Shown here in pieces: positions 10,580 through 19,844 of a stretch of DNA of 64,000 bases. The notes below the pieces were generated by a model. That model was not told where the DNA came from, searched no databases, and worked only from the letters and a program-made list of their open reading frames with translations. Every line of letters begins with the position of its first letter. Within the stretch, counting starts at the first letter, position 1. The stretch is from Paenibacillaceae bacterium. GTDB taxonomy: Bacteria; Bacillota; Clostridia; Lachnospirales; Lachnospiraceae. The DNA lies in the NCBI GenBank assembly GCA_015057705.1, contig SVDU01000007.1, positions 1 to 64,000 of the forward strand. The letters are read 5' to 3'. A program made the position numbers and the translations under genes.

Positions 10580-11644
10580 TTAATCGTCAAACCGGCTCAA
10601 AGCGTCTTCCATGAGACAATTAACGAGCTGATCCTTGTTTATTCCAGCTGCTTCCCAAAGCATGGGATACATACTGATTGCCGTAAATCCCGGCATGGTA
10701 TTAATCTCATTAAATACAACTGTTCCATCACTCTTGACAAAGAAATCCACTCTTGCAAGACCGCGGCCGTCCACTGCCTGGAATACAGCTTTTGCTGCTT
10801 CTCTCACACGTTCAGCAACGCCATCGGGCAATTGGGGATCGATTACTGTTTTTGAATCCGCATTGTTATACTTTGCATCAAAGTCATAAAATTCAGCCGC
10901 TGCAAGGATCTCTCCCACACCAGAGGCTTTAACCGGCTGATTGCCGCCGCCTAAAACAGCACATTCAATCTCTCTGCCCACAATCATCTCTTCTACCAGA
11001 ATCTTACGGTCATGTCTGGCTGCCTCAAGTAATGCTGCTTCCAGTTCCTTTTTATCTTCCGCACGGCTCACGCCCTTGGAAGACCCGGCATTGGATGGCT
11101 TTACAAATACCGGATAATCAAACCGCTCTTCCACTCTGGCGATTACCTGCTCCATATTCTTTAACTGATGGCGCAGGACTGGTACATAAGCCGCCTGCCG
11201 CACACCAAGGTCATCAACAATAATCTTTGTATATAATTTATCCATGGAAACAGCAGAAGAAAGAACGCCGCATCCCACATATGGAATCCGGGAAAGTTCC
11301 AGCAGCCCCTGGACGGTTCCATCTTCGCCCAGCAGACCATGGAGTACAGGAAATACCACATCTGCCTTAATAAGTTCTGTCTTCGTTCCATCAAGTAATA
11401 TGACAGCCCCCATTCCGGCATCAGGAGAAAGAATTGCACGAACACGTCCCTCTCTCCAGGATCCGTCTTTGATTTCCTTTACAGACTCAGTTTTAATCCA
11501 GTGTCCTTCCTCAGTGATTCCGATCAAAAGCAGATCATATTTATCTTTATTTATATGGTCTATCACGTTGACAACTGACATACAGGAAACAACGTGCTCC
11601 GATGACTGTCCGCCAAATAATACAACCGCAGTTTTCTTACTCAT
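10580..11644 (-). CDS. ddl: D-alanine--D-alanine ligase
   Basis: ATP-grasp ligase joining two D-alanines for the peptidoglycan stem peptide, 354 aa. The N-terminal FGGQSSEHVVS motif, the ATP-grasp core (VFVKPSNAGSSKGVSR), and the Mg-binding Asp and Glu/Asn of ARVDFF and FNEINTMPGFT are visible. The omega-loop reads EFYDFDAKY, as in D-Ala-using enzymes rather than VanA-type D-lactate ligases, so vancomycin sensitivity at this step is expected. The ATG at 11644 has AAGGAG seven bases upstream. A 17-residue extension to 11695 has no ribosome site and covers the promoter, so it is rejected. Confidence 0.96.
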   Translation of the reverse strand: MSKKTAVVLFGGQSSEHVVSCMSVVNVIDHINKDKYDLLLIGITEEGHWIKTESVKEIKDGSWREGRVRAILSPDAGMGAVILLDGTKTELIKADVVFPVLHGLLGEDGTVQGLLELSRIPYVGCGVLSSAVSMDKLYTKIIVDDLGVRQAAYVPVLRHQLKNMEQVIARVEERFDYPVFVKPSNAGSSKGVSRAEDKKELEAALLEAARHDRKILVEEMIVGREIECAVLGGGNQPVKASGVGEILAAAEFYDFDAKYNNADSKTVIDPQLPDGVAERVREAAKAVFQAVDGRGLARVDFFVKSDGTVVFNEINTMPGFTAISMYPMLWEAAGINKDQLVNCLMEDALSRFDD

Positions 11645-11683
11645 TCCAATCTCCTTAATAAATTCTTGATTTACAGCGTTTAT

Positions 11684-11712
11684 ATTATAGCACATATGGT
11701 TACAATTACAAA
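11684..11712 (-). promoter_or_regulatory. ddl-murI-ywiB promoter
   Basis: On the minus strand, TATAAT (11684-11689) preceded by TGC (extended -10) and a weak -35 TTTGTA 17 bp upstream. It lies between the divergent genes ddl and spoIIR. Confidence 0.6.
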
Positions 11713-11739
11713 TAGATTCCAGAAAAAAGGAGGTACCCT

Positions 11740-12393
11740 ATGAAACAGAAACGTGATTTATTCTTATGTATAACCTGTCTGCTCATTGCTTTTTTACTGA
11801 CACTGGCAAATGACAGATCAAGCGACGAGGCCCTTGCCGCCAGGATTGCTCCCGAAATCCTGCGGTTTCATGTTCTTGCAAACAGCAACAGTACACAAGA
11901 CCAGAATTTAAAATTAAAAGTACGCACCATGCTTCTCAATTCAATATATGAAGACCTTGGTGAAAATGCATCCCTGGAAGATACAAAAACCTATATCCGC
12001 TCCAACGAATCCATTCTTGAGAAAAAAGCAGAAAACTACATGAAGAACCTGGGATATGATTATCCCGCACATATGGAACTGACCGATTGCTACTTTCCCA
12101 CCAAAACCTACGGGGATATGGTATTCCCTTGCGGAACTTACGAAGCGGTAAGGGTAAAAATTGGCGAAGGAAAAGGACGCAACTGGTGGTGCGTCCTCTA
12201 TCCTCCGCTATGCTTTACCGATTCTTCCTATGCAGTCGTTCCGGATACCTCAAAAGAGATCCTGCGCCACTCCATCGATAAATCTGATTATTTAAAATTA
12301 AGAAAAAAACCTGTAAAAATCCATGTAAAGCTTAAAGTTTTGGATCTGCTGCCTGTGAATAAAAAAGCCACTATTTCGCAGAATCCACAATGA
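11740..12393 (+). CDS. spoIIR: Stage II sporulation protein R
   Basis: Forespore-made signalling protein that crosses to the intermembrane space and triggers processing of pro-sigma-E by SpoIIGA in the mother cell, 217 aa. An N-terminal hydrophobic segment (residues about 8-21) is the signal/anchor. The family core is clear: ILRFHVLANSNSTQDQNLKL, then YFPTKTYGDMVFPCGTYEAV and RNWWCVLYPPLCF. The ATG follows AGGAGG. In other spore formers the gene is sigma-F dependent; I could not convince myself of a sigma-F promoter in the short upstream gap. Its last 23 bases overlap the end of the convergent tolC-like gene. Confidence 0.95.
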   Translation: MKQKRDLFLCITCLLIAFLLTLANDRSSDEALAARIAPEILRFHVLANSNSTQDQNLKLKVRTMLLNSIYEDLGENASLEDTKTYIRSNESILEKKAENYMKNLGYDYPAHMELTDCYFPTKTYGDMVFPCGTYEAVRVKIGEGKGRNWWCVLYPPLCFTDSSYAVVPDTSKEILRHSIDKSDYLKLRKKPVKIHVKLKVLDLLPVNKKATISQNPQ

Positions 12394-13588
12394 TTCCCTT
12401 TACAGCCCACTGGTACGTAGTGAATGCCTGATACAGCTCTGCATATGCACTTTGCCTTGCACCCTCTGCCTGTAAAAATGCCATTTGAGACTGAAGATAT
12501 GTAATTTTACTTAACATACCCATCTGAAAAGAACGCTCTGCTTTCCCTTTATCAAGCACTGCCTTCTCGTAGGAGGTATTGGCTGCTTCATAAGCGGTCT
12601 TTGCCTGCTTCAGATTCTGATAAAAAGATTGCATGGTGACTGCAACATTTTGTTCACCTTCCGATACTCTTGCTTTTTTATTTTCCATTCCCGTAGAAGT
12701 CTTATTGGAATTGGTACGGCGCATATCGATAAGGTCATAATTGTTGCTTATGGCTTTTGCTGTATCGCCTTCAAGGTCCAGGTTGGAAATTGCTGACAGG
12801 TCCAGTTCCGGGAGATCCCCTACATTTGGCAGGGAATCTAAGGAATAGCCTGTCATTAGGGCCAGTGAGCGCCTCAGACCATCAACCGTCTGATCTAAAC
12901 TTAATACAGAAGCCTGAGTGGTAAGTACTTCCTTTTTTGCTGACAGCACATCATTTAGTGTTGCCGTGCCAACCTGCTGACCTAACTGCTGAGCTTCATA
13001 AGCAGAATTACATACTTCCGATGCTTTTTGAAGCAGTGCCCGGTTTGCAACAGCGTTGTTATATCCGATCATAAGCTGATCGGCATAATACTCATATTGC
13101 CTTGAGGCCTGTGTAATACCGGAATTGATCTGGGAATTGGATTGGTTAAGGGTTTTAAGGGTCCATTGTAACTTTTCAGTCTGGGTCTTTATACTTTTTA
13201 CTGTTCCCTCTAAAACCTTATATACAGGAATTCCATCTTCATTAGTCATACCAGTTGGCTTAAGTTCCTTTGCCTGATCCTCAAGTTCCTTTATTTTATT
13301 TTTCATTTCGATTCCTACAAGCTCATTATAAACGTACTTAAGATTATCTATATTCGAATTTGCAGAATCCACTATATTCTGCAAATCCGGATTAAAATAC
13401 CGGACCAGGTCGGAAAGTTCACCAAATTCTATGTTGCTGTCATTTAATTTACTCCACTGTTCCGCTGTTATTCCCTCAGGGATCGGTTTTTCTGCCTGCC
13501 CCGGTCCAACAGCACCATATGCGGGAAATACCGAGGAAGCCGTTAACAGAGCCGCCAGACAGATTGGCAAAACTTTTTTATTTCTCAT
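12371..13588 (-). CDS. TolC-like exported protein (second copy)
   Basis: 405 aa with a signal peptide (residues 1-25, cleavage near AYG-AV). The rest is almost wholly alpha-helical heptad sequence in two halves, as in the TolC/outer-membrane-efflux family. ITAEQWSKLNDSNIEFGELSDLV at the start parallels the other copy (AEEWAKLRDNVMEYDELAGLI). The conserved coiled-coil segments QVGTATLNDVLSAKKEV and QMGMLSKITYLQSQMAF are typical of the family. It is the last gene of the RND efflux operon, four bases after its paralogue, with the ribosome site inside the end of that gene. The role is inferred: envelope conduit or scaffold for the pump. A true outer-membrane channel would need an outer membrane. 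Confidence 0.85.
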   Translation of the reverse strand: MRNKKVLPICLAALLTASSVFPAYGAVGPGQAEKPIPEGITAEQWSKLNDSNIEFGELSDLVRYFNPDLQNIVDSANSNIDNLKYVYNELVGIEMKNKIKELEDQAKELKPTGMTNEDGIPVYKVLEGTVKSIKTQTEKLQWTLKTLNQSNSQINSGITQASRQYEYYADQLMIGYNNAVANRALLQKASEVCNSAYEAQQLGQQVGTATLNDVLSAKKEVLTTQASVLSLDQTVDGLRRSLALMTGYSLDSLPNVGDLPELDLSAISNLDLEGDTAKAISNNYDLIDMRRTNSNKTSTGMENKKARVSEGEQNVAVTMQSFYQNLKQAKTAYEAANTSYEKAVLDKGKAERSFQMGMLSKITYLQSQMAFLQAEGARQSAYAELYQAFTTYQWAVKGIIVDSAK

Positions 13589-13592
13589 ATCA

Positions 13593-14741
13593 TCAGCCTC
13601 CTGCCGAAGCTAGCCCGTTAACAGCATTGTCATAGGTCTGAACTGCCTGAAATAATGTAAGCTGAGCTTTTTTCATAGCATTATCTTTTGTGTTAAATAT
13701 ATTCTTTTGCTTCATGTAATCAAGTCTGCTTAAAGTTCCGATCTGCTGCTTACGCTCCGCTGTCTCCATATTCTTACTTTCCAGTTCAAATTCTCCCTTT
13801 GCCTGTTCATAAGAGGCTTTGGCTTGCTGGACAGACTGATAGTTCTTTACAATTTCAGATTTGATATTCTGCTCATTGCTGGAAACCGTACGCTTTAATG
13901 TTTCTTTCGTCAGTTCAGCCACTGCATTGGCAAGCTTTCTTTTATTGATATTAAAAGTATAATTTTTTTCCAGCGCAGCATCTTTATCTGTTTCCGGATT
14001 CATCGCAGCAATATGTTCAAAATCAACGGCCGGTATATCCCTGATTTCAGGTGTATCGCTATACTTCCAGCCCAACATAACAAGAAGTTTCTGTCTTGTC
14101 TCTTCAATTGATCCGGTAAGTTTCTCAATGGAAGCCTGAGTACTCTGAACACCTTCCTTGGCTGCAAGCACATCAGATAAGGTGACCATTCCTGCACTTT
14201 GCTTCACAAGAATCGCCTGATATTGAGCTTCCATATATTCCAGGCTGTCTTTTGCTGACTCCAGCTCTAAATTCTGTTGAAAATATGATATCATAGAGGA
14301 CTGAGCAGAAGCTACCAGGCCAGCTTCCTGCTGATCATAGGTAAGTTGGTGCACTGTTATATCTTCAGTAACCTTATCAGCGGCCTCTTCTGCCTGCGCT
14401 GCAGCCACCTGAGCCTGAGCATCTGACACTGGGTCATCACCAGAGGCATTGCTTCTGGCATCAAAGGCTGCATCACGGTAGTACTGAGCATATTGATCCC
14501 GGGTAACTTTATCATCTCTTTTCTTGTCGCTGATATCAAGCTGGTTCTTTTGAACGGTTACGTTATACTCACGAATCAACCCTGCCAGTTCATCGTATTC
14601 CATCACATTGTCCCTTAATTTTGCCCACTCCTCAGCAGTCCTTGAAAACTCTGGACTTCCAGCCCAGACAGTCGATGCCGGTCCGGAGAAGGTCATCACT
14701 GCTGCAAGAGTAAATGCGCCAATCTGTTTCCATTTTCTCAT
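13593..14741 (-). CDS. TolC-like exported protein (first copy)
   Basis: 382 aa with a signal peptide (residues about 1-27, ending STVWAG). The mature part is long amphipathic helix, Gln/Ala/Glu-rich, with the two TolC-type repeats seen at VKQSAGMVTLSDVLAAKEGV and KQQIGTLSRLDYMKQKNIF. It resembles the downstream copy in order and motifs, so the pair probably arose by duplication. It is preceded by AAGGAGG. It lies 125 bp below the RND gene with an internal promoter in between, so the two TolC-like genes may also be expressed without the pump. Confidence 0.85.
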   Translation of the reverse strand: MRKWKQIGAFTLAAVMTFSGPASTVWAGSPEFSRTAEEWAKLRDNVMEYDELAGLIREYNVTVQKNQLDISDKKRDDKVTRDQYAQYYRDAAFDARSNASGDDPVSDAQAQVAAAQAEEAADKVTEDITVHQLTYDQQEAGLVASAQSSMISYFQQNLELESAKDSLEYMEAQYQAILVKQSAGMVTLSDVLAAKEGVQSTQASIEKLTGSIEETRQKLLVMLGWKYSDTPEIRDIPAVDFEHIAAMNPETDKDAALEKNYTFNINKRKLANAVAELTKETLKRTVSSNEQNIKSEIVKNYQSVQQAKASYEQAKGEFELESKNMETAERKQQIGTLSRLDYMKQKNIFNTKDNAMKKAQLTLFQAVQTYDNAVNGLASAGG

Positions 14742-14786
14742 CCTAAATCCTCCTTAACTGGGATTTTTATACTTCGTTCTTTTATT

Positions 14787-14816
14787 ATCATATCACATGC
14801 TGTCAAAAAGAGCCAA
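14787..14816 (-). promoter_or_regulatory. Internal promoter before the TolC-like pair
   Basis: On the minus strand, TTGGCT (14811-14816), an 18-bp spacer and TATGAT (14787-14792) preceded by TGA (extended -10). It lies inside the efflux operon between the RND gene and the first tolC-like gene. Confidence 0.5.
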
Positions 14817-14856
14817 GCCACATTCTTCCATATCAGATAAATCATATTTTTTCATC

Positions 14857-14879
14857 GCTGCCGGAATTAATCCGGCAGC
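14857..14879 (-). repeat. Hairpin spanning the RND stop codon
   Basis: A 9-bp perfect stem, GCTGCCGGA/TCCGGCAGC, with a 5-nt loop; the RND stop codon lies in the stem-loop. No U-tract follows on the minus strand, so it is not a classic terminator. It may protect the upstream mRNA or cause partial termination. Confidence 0.6.
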
Positions 14880-17800
14880 TGGGTTTTATCTATTTTTCCA
14901 CTCATCAGAGAATAGTAGATAGGCAGCATAAGCATTGATAATATGGTGGAGGCAGTAAGACCACCCACATTAACCAGCGCAAGTCCCTGCATCGTCTCAG
15001 TGTTGGAGCCAATCCCCAACGCCAGAGGAATCATGGATACAATCGTAGTCAGTGTAGTCATGAGGATCGGTCGAAGTCTGGTAGCACCGGCTTCAATCAA
15101 TGCGGTCCGTTTATCCATGGAGGCTCGATACTGGTTAACTGTATCAATATAAAGAATTCCCGAGTTAACCACCGTACCGATTAACATTAGAAAGCCCAAC
15201 ATGGAAGGCATGCTGATTGCAACACCTGCTGCCAGCAAACATCCAAAAGATCCAATTAAGCTGAATGGAATGGTGGTCATAACCATAAGGGAAAATTTGA
15301 ACGATTCAAACTGAGCCGCCATTACTACAAACACCAGGAATGTAGCAATTAAAATGGCTTTCATAAGATTTCCCAACTCTTCCTGCATGGAGGCATCTTC
15401 ACTGTTTTTTGCCCTTGTTACACTATCATTTAAGTATTTACCCGTAACTTTACTGTCAAGTTCTTTTATCGCTGCCGCTTTCTCTTTCTTATTCTTTACG
15501 GCATCTGTGAATGAACCTGTTATGGTAACCAGATACTGCTTATTCTTTCTATTGATGGCTGTAGGGCTGTCTTCATAACCAATTTTAGCAATATCAGTCA
15601 GTGCCACAGATCCACCCAGGTTATTAGGTACCAGAACACCTTCCACCTTTTCCAGTGTATTATAGGTGTCATCCGGATATTGTACTTTAACATCCACGTT
15701 CTGACCATTAACATCCATAGTCATCGCTTTCACACCGCTTAACATTCCGTTCAGCATTCCTCCAACTGCCGCAGGACTAACACCCTCTGCTGCTGCCTGG
15801 ATGGGATCTACACGCACTTTGATTACCGGTGCTGCATTTTCCAGATCGGAATGTACTTTAATCATCTCCGGACGGGCGCTTAATTCATTTACCATCTGGT
15901 CGGAGACCTGTTTTAACTGATCTAATTGAGCACTTTGAAGAATAACTTCATAATCGTGCTTATTCCCTCCGCTCATATCACTGACACTGGAAGTTGATTT
16001 CACAGTCACATTACAATCAGGAACCTGGTTCATTAATTTTTTCCATTTATTAACCACCTGATCCGTTGTGAGCTTTCTGTCTTTTTTCAGATATGCTGTT
16101 ACGGTTCCGTTGGTTCCTCCGGAAAAGCTAAGACCCTGCCCGCCATAACTTGCCATATAAGATTTTAAATCTTCTTCACTAGTGACAATTCCCTCCAGTT
16201 TTTTTAATATCTTATCGGCTTCTTCAACTTTAATTCCTGGTTTCATCTGAGCCGTGATAGAAATGGTTCCCTGATCAACGGAAGGCATCAGTTCAAATCC
16301 CAGTTTTGAAGCAAAGCCAAAAGATGACAATAACAACAGCACTGATATTACCATAACCAGAGCTCGCTTATTTAAAAGCTTATCAACAATCTTTCTGTAA
16401 ACACTCTGAAGACCCCTTACAAATCCTCCCATGGGTGAATGCTGCCTTTCCACCGGGCGGAACCTGGAGTAACATAATGGTACAATGGTAATGGCAGAGA
16501 AAAAGGAGGCCATCATACAGAATACAATTGTAAACCCAAGAGGCTTAAATAACTGGCCTGTCAGACCTGCTAAAAACGCCAGAGGTATAAACACGACGCA
16601 CGTTGTCAGAGTACCGCCAAGAACGGACTGCATTACAATGCCGGTTCCCTCTAATGCCGCACTCATATATTCCCTGAAACCAGTACCCTTCTGGGATCGG
16701 AAGCAGCTTTCCAGTACTACGATGGAGTTATCCACCATCATTCCCACACCTAGTACAATACTGCTCATGGTAATAACGTTTAAAGAAAATCCCATGGCTG
16801 CCATCATAATAAGAGATACCAGAATGGAAACCGGAATAGAGGTTCCTACGATGAGGGAAGCTTTAATATCTCCAAAGAAGAGGAAAATAATAATCATGGA
16901 AATAATAACTGCTGCGATCATGGTATCTTTTACACTGCCAAGAGCAGAGGTAATCTGGTCACTGTTATCATCCACAATTACTACCTGCAGATTCGGATAA
17001 TCCTTTTCCAGAGAATCAATGGTTTTCTTAACTGCTCTTGAAACATCAACTGCACTGTTTTTCTGCTGTTTACTAAGGGATACGGTGATCGTGTCATCTC
17101 CGTTATACCGTCCTATGGCAGTCTGCTTCTGATTAGTTTCTGAAATATCGGCAATATCTTCCATGTAGATGGTTTTTCCCTGACTGGCCACAATGGGTAC
17201 CTTTTTTAAGGCTTCCACGGTCTTTACCTCTACACCGGTACTAACGGATAAATCCCGTTTCCCCACTTCTGTTTCGCCAGCGGGATATGTAAAATCAGCT
17301 GCTTTAATCGCCTGGCTGATGGAGTCCATATTAAGATGATACTGTTTCATCTTCTCAGGTATCAGATTAACTCTTACATAACCTTCCTGGCCGCCGCTGA
17401 TATTGACACTGGCAACGGAAGTGATTTTCTCAAATTCAGGAACAATCTTATCATTTACATAATTGTAAAGATTGTTTTGAGATGGATCTTTGATGGAAAG
17501 TGTCATGGAAGGCATATCATTAATGTTAAATTCCATAATAGAAGGCTTTTCTACTTCCTTCGGAAGATCCAGACTGTCCATTTTCTTTTTTAAATCATTG
17601 TATGCCTTATTCATATCGGTACCGTAATTATATTCCATGTACACGATAGAAATATTCTGCTGAGAGCTGGACTGAATATTTTTAACACCGGAAAGAGTAC
17701 CTACGGACTCTTCAATTGGCTTGGTAACCAGATCGTTAATATCCTCCGGGCTTGCTCCTACATAGGTAGTTGTTACTAAAAGCATGGGGAAATTCATCTC

Positions 17801-17914
17801 CGGTGTCAATTCCAGTTTGGAAGAAAAAACGGAGGATAAACCAAATACAAGAAGGCATAAAACTGCTAATATGGCAGTTATGGGCCGCTTTAATACAAAT
17901 TTTGTCATTCCCAT
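14867..17914 (-). CDS. RND-family efflux pump, HAE1/AcrB type
   Basis: Proton-driven inner-membrane exporter, 1015 aa, with the usual 12-helix plan: one helix at residues 12-32, a large extracytoplasmic loop, a helix bundle at about 330-500, and a second repeat. The TM4 relay motif is GVGMMVDNSIVVLE with Asp395. The residue after it is Asn396 where AcrB has a second Asp; this occurs in other HAE1 pumps. TM10 carries GTVVNSGILYID. It follows the adaptor gene by 12 bp and precedes the two TolC-like genes. The substrate is unknown; drugs, peptides or lipid-like molecules are all possible. Confidence 0.93.
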   Translation of the reverse strand: MGMTKFVLKRPITAILAVLCLLVFGLSSVFSSKLELTPEMNFPMLLVTTTYVGASPEDINDLVTKPIEESVGTLSGVKNIQSSSQQNISIVYMEYNYGTDMNKAYNDLKKKMDSLDLPKEVEKPSIMEFNINDMPSMTLSIKDPSQNNLYNYVNDKIVPEFEKITSVASVNISGGQEGYVRVNLIPEKMKQYHLNMDSISQAIKAADFTYPAGETEVGKRDLSVSTGVEVKTVEALKKVPIVASQGKTIYMEDIADISETNQKQTAIGRYNGDDTITVSLSKQQKNSAVDVSRAVKKTIDSLEKDYPNLQVVIVDDNSDQITSALGSVKDTMIAAVIISMIIIFLFFGDIKASLIVGTSIPVSILVSLIMMAAMGFSLNVITMSSIVLGVGMMVDNSIVVLESCFRSQKGTGFREYMSAALEGTGIVMQSVLGGTLTTCVVFIPLAFLAGLTGQLFKPLGFTIVFCMMASFFSAITIVPLCYSRFRPVERQHSPMGGFVRGLQSVYRKIVDKLLNKRALVMVISVLLLLSSFGFASKLGFELMPSVDQGTISITAQMKPGIKVEEADKILKKLEGIVTSEEDLKSYMASYGGQGLSFSGGTNGTVTAYLKKDRKLTTDQVVNKWKKLMNQVPDCNVTVKSTSSVSDMSGGNKHDYEVILQSAQLDQLKQVSDQMVNELSARPEMIKVHSDLENAAPVIKVRVDPIQAAAEGVSPAAVGGMLNGMLSGVKAMTMDVNGQNVDVKVQYPDDTYNTLEKVEGVLVPNNLGGSVALTDIAKIGYEDSPTAINRKNKQYLVTITGSFTDAVKNKKEKAAAIKELDSKVTGKYLNDSVTRAKNSEDASMQEELGNLMKAILIATFLVFVVMAAQFESFKFSLMVMTTIPFSLIGSFGCLLAAGVAISMPSMLGFLMLIGTVVNSGILYIDTVNQYRASMDKRTALIEAGATRLRPILMTTLTTIVSMIPLALGIGSNTETMQGLALVNVGGLTASTILSMLMLPIYYSLMSGKIDKTQLPD

Positions 17915-17926
17915 TTTACCGCCCCC

Positions 17927-19054
17927 TTATTGTGCAGAAGCAGAAGTCTCTACCTCGGGTCCATTATCTTGTGTTGTCTCGGTTTCAGCAGCGGTCTCCG
18001 CCAGAGTTACTTTTGAGCCGTCGTATAATTCACTGGTCCATGTGGTGACAACCTGATCATCTGCGCCTATCCCAGACTGAACCTCTGCAAATTCATTATT
18101 TGTAAGTCCGATGGTAACTGCATTCTTTTTCAATGTTCCACTGGAATATGTATAGATAAAAGGATTTCCTGCCTCATAATAAACACTGTCAACAGGAACT
18201 GTAAGTACATTTTCTGCTTTCTGTGCCGTTACATAAAGCTTTACAGAGGTTCCTGTAGCAAGTGAATCTCCGGATGGAACAGAAGCTTTCACTTTAAATA
18301 ATCCGCTTCCACTGTCAACCATGGTACTTACTTCCGTTATATTTGCTTCATGATCTGTACCGTTTTTCTCTACCCGGATAACATCGCCGGCCTTCAATCC
18401 GCTTATAATCCGCTCAGAAACATAGAAAGTCAGTGACTTTCCCCCATCACCTGATATTACACAGATTGTTGTCTGGGGAGAAATCATATCGTGAAGGCTG
18501 ATATTAAAGCTTTCCACTTTACCGGAAATGGGGGCAGTCACCTGGCTGCTCTCCAACTGGTTATTATAAGTAATCTTTGCATTTTCATATTGAAGCCTGG
18601 CCATATCCACCTTGTCTACAGTGGACTGATAATCGGCTTCTGCAACATCACCTGCTGCATGAAGAACCGTATAACGGTCCAGATTTTTCTTTGCATCCTC
18701 ATAAGTGATTCTGGCAGTTTCCATTTGAATCCGTGTGCTATCAACCAACTTTGTATCAATCACACAAAGCAGCTGCCCTGCTGTCACGGTGTCTCCTGTT
18801 TTCACAGCCACATTGGTTACTTCTCCTGAGCCAAGAGGTGTAACATGAACGATGCTGTCCGGTTCAATGGTACCAATCAGTTCATTATTAATTTCTATTG
18901 TCCGGACCTCCGGCTTCTGGGCGGTTACTACCGGCGGTGCTTCAGCTACCAGCTCTTCTTTGCCTCTATTAAGAATCTTAGGAAGCATAAGCCCTGCGAG
19001 AACAGCCACAACTACTACAGTCCCTGCAATTATAAATACTTTTTTCTTTGTCAT
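17927..19054 (-). CDS. RND periplasmic-adaptor (membrane fusion) protein
   Basis: 375 aa HlyD/AcrA-family adaptor. An N-terminal membrane anchor spans residues 5-26. The split lipoyl/biotinyl-like domain is recognisable (VTPLGSGEVTNVAVKTGDTV and SSQVTAPISGKVESFNISL), separated by a helical hairpin (about residues 100-170). Beta-barrel and membrane-proximal domains follow. The C-terminal ~25 residues are Glu/Thr-rich and disordered. No lipobox is seen, so anchoring is by the uncleaved helix. It sits between tetR and the pump, so it is expected to link pump and TolC-like proteins across the envelope. Confidence 0.92.
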   Translation of the reverse strand: MTKKKVFIIAGTVVVVAVLAGLMLPKILNRGKEELVAEAPPVVTAQKPEVRTIEINNELIGTIEPDSIVHVTPLGSGEVTNVAVKTGDTVTAGQLLCVIDTKLVDSTRIQMETARITYEDAKKNLDRYTVLHAAGDVAEADYQSTVDKVDMARLQYENAKITYNNQLESSQVTAPISGKVESFNISLHDMISPQTTICVISGDGGKSLTFYVSERIISGLKAGDVIRVEKNGTDHEANITEVSTMVDSGSGLFKVKASVPSGDSLATGTSVKLYVTAQKAENVLTVPVDSVYYEAGNPFIYTYSSGTLKKNAVTIGLTNNEFAEVQSGIGADDQVVTTWTSELYDGSKVTLAETAAETETTQDNGPEVETSASAQ

Positions 19055-19099
19055 ATCAAGCTCCTTATTATCTTCACAGTCATAATATGATTCTAATTA

Positions 19100-19708
19100 T
19101 TATTTTCGAATTCCATATTGTAATATCTCTAATTTTTCCTGGAATATTTTCTTAACTTTTTCTTCATCCGTTGGATGATGAAACGTCCAGCTGATACACC
19201 TGGCCAGCTCAATTATGATTAAAGAAATTAATTGACCAAACGCCTCAATATCTCCTCTCTTAAAATCCGAGGTATCTATGGTGCTATATAATACCTCGCA
19301 CATCTGTTCAAGCCTCACATCTTTATCCGGACACAGATTATGGGCAGCACCAAAGAGCCTGTCACTATCACGAATATTCTCAGCCAGCTTAAGCATCTCA
19401 TGCCTTGTATTCTTGATGGAATACTGCAGAAATTCAACAGCCGTCTTCCATAAATCTCTATTACTCTTTTGTGCACATTCTGCCCAGCCAGCCACAAAAT
19501 TCTCACCCGCATCTTCAAAGATATATCCTAAAACATCACGTTTATCTTCAAAATATGTATAAAAACTTCCTCTTGATATTCCAGCTGTCTTAATTATTTT
19601 ATTAATAGAAGCCTTATCAAAAGGCACTCTGATAAACTCCTCAATCGCCGCGTTACATATCGTTTTCTTTTTCTCTGCCGGAAGATTGTAAAACCGCTCC
19701 GTTGGCAT
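19100..19708 (-). CDS. TetR-family repressor of the efflux operon
   Basis: 202 aa. The N-terminal TetR helix-turn-helix is at about residues 27-50 (INKIIKTAGISRGSFYTYF), followed by EDKRDVLGYIFE. The C-terminal ligand domain is divergent, as usual. It is the first gene of the operon it should control, 45 bp before the adaptor gene. Its promoter contains several TGACA/TGTCA repeats that suit a TetR operator, so autorepression relieved by a pump substrate is the likely logic. Confidence 0.9.
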   Translation of the reverse strand: MPTERFYNLPAEKKKTICNAAIEEFIRVPFDKASINKIIKTAGISRGSFYTYFEDKRDVLGYIFEDAGENFVAGWAECAQKSNRDLWKTAVEFLQYSIKNTRHEMLKLAENIRDSDRLFGAAHNLCPDKDVRLEQMCEVLYSTIDTSDFKRGDIEAFGQLISLIIIELARCISWTFHHPTDEEKVKKIFQEKLEILQYGIRK

Positions 19709-19778
19709 CTTTACACCTCATTTCCTTTTTTTATTCCGCATGTATTATGTATAACTAAAAAAGTGACAACATGCCATT

Positions 19779-19807
19779 ATTATAATGACACCTTGTCACC
19801 TTGTCAA
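19779..19807 (-). promoter_or_regulatory. tetR-efflux operon promoter
   Basis: On the minus strand, TTGACA (19802-19807), a 17-bp spacer and TATAAT (19779-19784): a perfect sigma-A consensus promoter. Such strength fits a promoter normally held off by a repressor. Confidence 0.9.
19786..19798. promoter_or_regulatory. Candidate TetR operator
   Basis: TGACA-CCT-TGTCA, a perfect inverted repeat, lies entirely inside the promoter spacer. Further half-sites TTGTCA (19801-19806) and GTGACAA (19763-19769) flank it, the first over the -35 box and the second near the start site. Confidence 0.65.
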
Positions 19808-19844
19808 CAAAGGTTATATTTATTTAATAATTTTCCAGATTAGT

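Noticed and set aside
11700-11739. Sigma-F promoter before spoIIR
   Set aside because: A loose match only; the -10 part of the consensus is missing, so I do not annotate it.
16485-17000. 171-codon rightward frame opposite the RND pump gene
   Set aside because: Mirror of a hydrophobic, codon-biased gene; no ribosome site, promoter or recognisable product.
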